This document shows positions 6,731 to 8,911 of a DNA stretch of 8,911 nt, piece after piece. Position 1 is the first letter of the stretch, and each line of letters begins with the position of its first letter. This DNA is from Pseudomonadota bacterium. GTDB taxonomy: Bacteria; Myxococcota_A; Polyangia; Fen-1088. The stretch lies in the NCBI GenBank assembly GCA_017881285.1, contig JADGRD010000107.1, positions 1 through 8,911 on the forward strand, read 5' to 3'. The translations under genes and the position numbers were made by a program. Under the pieces are notes generated by a model. The model searched no databases and was not told where the DNA came from. It saw nothing but the letters and a program-made list of their open reading frames with translations.

Positions 6731-7029
6731 TGCCTGGCCATCTCTACATTTTGGTTTCCCTCGCGCTGTTCTTCATCGGGACGACCGGCGTGCTCCTGCG
6801 CCGCAATGCTCTCTTCGTGCTCATGAGTGTCGAGTTGCAGCTCGGCGCTGGAAGCCTGGCCCTGCTGACCTTCGCGCGCGGGCTCGGGGATCAGAAGGGC
6901 CACGTGGTCGCCTTCTTCGTCATGGCGCTGGCCGCCGCCGAGGCCGCGGTCGGGCTCGCCATCGTGGTGTCGGTCTATCGCACGCGGCGGCAGATCGACC
7001 TCGACGGCATCAACGAGCTGCGGAACTGA
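6730..7029 (+). CDS. nuoK: NADH-quinone oxidoreductase subunit K
   Basis: This 99-residue membrane subunit, related to MrpC, contributes to proton translocation. Three helices are seen at about 5-23, 27-49 and 59-83. The two membrane glutamates important in E. coli NuoK (E36 and E72) are present as E35, in LMSVELQL, and E71, in ALAAAEAAVGLAI. The usual Asn-rich ELMLNAVNL segment reads ELQLGAGSL, a local departure that leaves the charged residues intact. The start codon overlaps the nuoJ stop by one base, so expression is coupled. Length is typical (about 100). The basic C-terminus (YRTRRQ) faces the cytosol by the positive-inside rule. Confidence 0.94.
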   Translation: MPGHLYILVSLALFFIGTTGVLLRRNALFVLMSVELQLGAGSLALLTFARGLGDQKGHVVAFFVMALAAAEAAVGLAIVVSVYRTRRQIDLDGINELRN

Positions 7030-7040
7030 CGGAACGAACG

Positions 7041-8911
7041 ATGTCTCTTTCACATCTGTACCTGATTCCGCTCCTGCCGCTCCTCGGCGCCACGTACCTG
7101 GTCCTCGCCGGCCGCCGCCACTCGCGATCCGTGGTGCAGACCATCGCGACCCTGGCTGTGTTCGCGTCGTGCGTGATTTCGCTCGACGCTTTCTTTTTCG
7201 GCCTGCCGCCCGTGGTCCACACCGGCGGCATCACCGAGCTGGCCTACACCTGGTTCTCCGGCGGCAGCGTCAACGTGGAGCTCTCGCTGCGCATGGACGC
7301 GTTGTCCGGGCTCATGTGCCTGGTCGTCACCTTCATCGGTACCTTGATCCACGTCTACTCGGCTGGCTACATGGCCCACGACGAGGACTACGCGCGGTTC
7401 TTCGCGTACCTCAATCTCTTCTGCGGCGCCATGCTCATCCTCGTGCTGGGCGACAGCCTGCCCGTGGCCTTCATCGGATGGGAAGGCGTGGGCCTGGCGA
7501 GCTACCTGCTCATTGGCTTCTGGTACAAGGAACAGGCGAACGCCAGCGCGGGCAAGAAGGCCTTCATCGTCAATCGCATCGGCGATTTCGGCTTCCTCAT
7601 CGGCATGTTCCTGCTTTTCCGCGCCACCGGCACGCTCGACATCCCGACGATTCTGGGCTCGGCGCACCCGGGCAGCGGGCTCGCCGCTCCCCTGTGGCTG
7701 GGCCAGCCGGTCGCCTTCTGGGCCGGCGTCTTCCTCTTCCTGGGCGCGGCGGGCAAGTCGGCGCAGATCCCCCTCTACGTCTGGCTGCCCGACGCGATGG
7801 CCGGCCCCACCCCGGTGTCGGCGCTGATTCACGCCGCGACCATGGTCACGGCCGGGGTCTATCTCGTCGCGCGCATGTCGGCCATCTACATGTTGGCGCC
7901 GGCCGCGCTGGCCATCGTCGCCGTGGTCGGGGCGCTCACGGCGCTGTTCGCCGCGGTCATCGGCTTCGCCCAGAACGATTTCAAGAAGGTCCTCGCCTAT
8001 TCGACGGTCAGCCAGCTCGGCTTCATGTTCGTCGGCGTCGGCACCGGCAATTTCGCCGGCGGCATCTTCCACCTCTTCACCCACGCCTTCTTCAAAGCCG
8101 GTCTCTTCCTGTGCGCCGGCTCGGTCATGCACGCCATGAGCGGCTCGGGCGACATCACCAAGATGGGCGGGTTGGCCAAACGCCTGCCCTGGACCACGCG
8201 CGTTTTCCAGATCTGCTGGCTCGCCATCTGTGGCGTGCCCATCTTCTCGGGCTTCTTCAGCAAGGATGCCATCCTCGACGGCGCGTTTGCCACCGAGGTC
8301 TACGGCCACGGGCTTGGTTGGGTCGGGCCGCTGGTGGGCGCCATCCTGCTCGTCGCCGCACTCGGCACCGCGTTCTACATGTCCCGGCTCTATTTCCTCG
8401 TCTTCTCCGGTGCGTGCCGCGCCGACGAGCACACGCAGGCGCACATCCACGAGTCACCCGTCTCGATGGTCTTCCCACTCGTGGTGCTGGCCGCCGGCGC
8501 GATCCTCGCGGGCTTCGCCGGCATTCCACCGGCCATCCGCGCGCTGTTCGGCAACCACGGCGAGAGCACGCTGGCGGTCTGGTTGGCGCCGGCGTTGGGG
8601 CCACCCCTGGAGGTCGCCCATCGCACCGAGTGGATGGCCATGGGTTTCTCGACGGTCATCGCGCTTGCCGGTATCTGGCTCGGCTATCTCTTCTTCGGCG
8701 GCGGCTACCGCGCGCCGGCCCACGCCTTCGCGCGGAAAGTGCCGGGCCTCGTGCAATTGGCGCGGGACAAGTTCCGCATCGACGAGCTCTACGGCGCGAT
8801 CATCGTTCGCCCGCTGCAGGTCCTGTGCCGCACTCTGTTCCTCATCGTGGATCGTGTGCTCATCGACAAGATCCTCATCGGCGGCTGGGCCTTCGCCGCC
8901 GACTTGGGTGG
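7041..8911 (+). CDS. nuoL: NADH-quinone oxidoreductase subunit L (3' end outside window)
   Basis: This is the distal antiporter-like proton pump of complex I. It starts at ATG 7041, 11 bases after the nuoK stop, with only a weak GGAA upstream, and stays open to the window end (623 codons; E. coli NuoL has about 613 residues). Conserved pump residues are in place: E148 in IGWEGVGLASYLL, D182 in NRIGDF, K239 in GAAGKSAQIPL, H264 in ALIHAATMVTAGVYL and K408 in SGFFSKDAIL, equivalent to E. coli E144, D178, K229, H254 and K399. The last visible part, RDKFRIDELYGAIIVRPL and beyond, corresponds to the start of the long lateral helix region before the final membrane helix, so some tens of residues are missing. 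nuoM and nuoN would be expected next. Confidence 0.95.
   Translation, partial: MSLSHLYLIPLLPLLGATYLVLAGRRHSRSVVQTIATLAVFASCVISLDAFFFGLPPVVHTGGITELAYTWFSGGSVNVELSLRMDALSGLMCLVVTFIGTLIHVYSAGYMAHDEDYARFFAYLNLFCGAMLILVLGDSLPVAFIGWEGVGLASYLLIGFWYKEQANASAGKKAFIVNRIGDFGFLIGMFLLFRATGTLDIPTILGSAHPGSGLAAPLWLGQPVAFWAGVFLFLGAAGKSAQIPLYVWLPDAMAGPTPVSALIHAATMVTAGVYLVARMSAIYMLAPAALAIVAVVGALTALFAAVIGFAQNDFKKVLAYSTVSQLGFMFVGVGTGNFAGGIFHLFTHAFFKAGLFLCAGSVMHAMSGSGDITKMGGLAKRLPWTTRVFQICWLAICGVPIFSGFFSKDAILDGAFATEVYGHGLGWVGPLVGAILLVAALGTAFYMSRLYFLVFSGACRADEHTQAHIHESPVSMVFPLVVLAAGAILAGFAGIPPAIRALFGNHGESTLAVWLAPALGPPLEVAHRTEWMAMGFSTVIALAGIWLGYLFFGGGYRAPAHAFARKVPGLVQLARDKFRIDELYGAIIVRPLQVLCRTLFLIVDRVLIDKILIGGWAFAADLG

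Overview
The window is GC-rich bacterial DNA with strongly GC-ending codons. It most resembles a deltaproteobacterial or Myxococcota-type genome. This is inferred from gene style: a FliA/WhiG-type sigma factor paired with a short FlgM-like protein, a Pro/Gly-rich lipoprotein-barrel protein, a fused NuoE-NuoF, and repeat-rich intergenic DNA. No taxonomic marker gene is present. No rRNA, tRNA, CRISPR array or insertion sequence was seen.

Left part (1-2100). A minus-strand gene (93-1340) encodes a probable exported, possibly lipidated, protein with a Pro/Gly-rich middle, one hydrophobic helix and a C-terminal beta-barrel-like domain. It is followed by very strong GC hairpins (23-89). Divergent from it is a small plus-strand gene of unknown function (1558-1866).

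Regulatory block (1842-3450, all minus strand). Read in transcription order it holds (i) a short regulator with a degenerate receiver domain that lacks the phospho-acceptor Asp and a Fis-type helix-turn-helix like the tail of flagellar enhancer-binding proteins, but no AAA+ domain; (ii) a FliA/WhiG-family sigma factor in which the linker between regions 3 and 4 is almost absent; (iii) a FlgM-like anti-sigma factor. Between (i) and (ii) lie a short terminator-like hairpin with a T run, a 15-nt palindrome and a near-consensus sigma-54 promoter. The arrangement suggests a sigma-54 to sigma-28-type cascade with its own anti-sigma brake, but no flagellar structural genes lie in the window.

Gene-free stretch (3451-4286). 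I see no convincing gene here. It holds a mosaic of inverted repeats: two opposed copies of an element share end modules but carry different cores, and each core recurs elsewhere in the same stretch. Several hairpins lie among them.

Right part (4287-8911, plus strand). This is a tightly packed respiratory complex I operon: a fused nuoE-nuoF, nuoJ, nuoK and a nuoL that runs off the window end. nuoG, nuoH and nuoI, which usually lie between nuoF and nuoJ, are absent here. The NuoE domain has Asp in place of the third cysteine ligand of the [2Fe-2S] cluster N1a, while the FMN, NADH and [4Fe-4S] motifs of the NuoF domain are intact. Together these genes encode part of the NADH-oxidising arm and part of the proton-pumping membrane arm.
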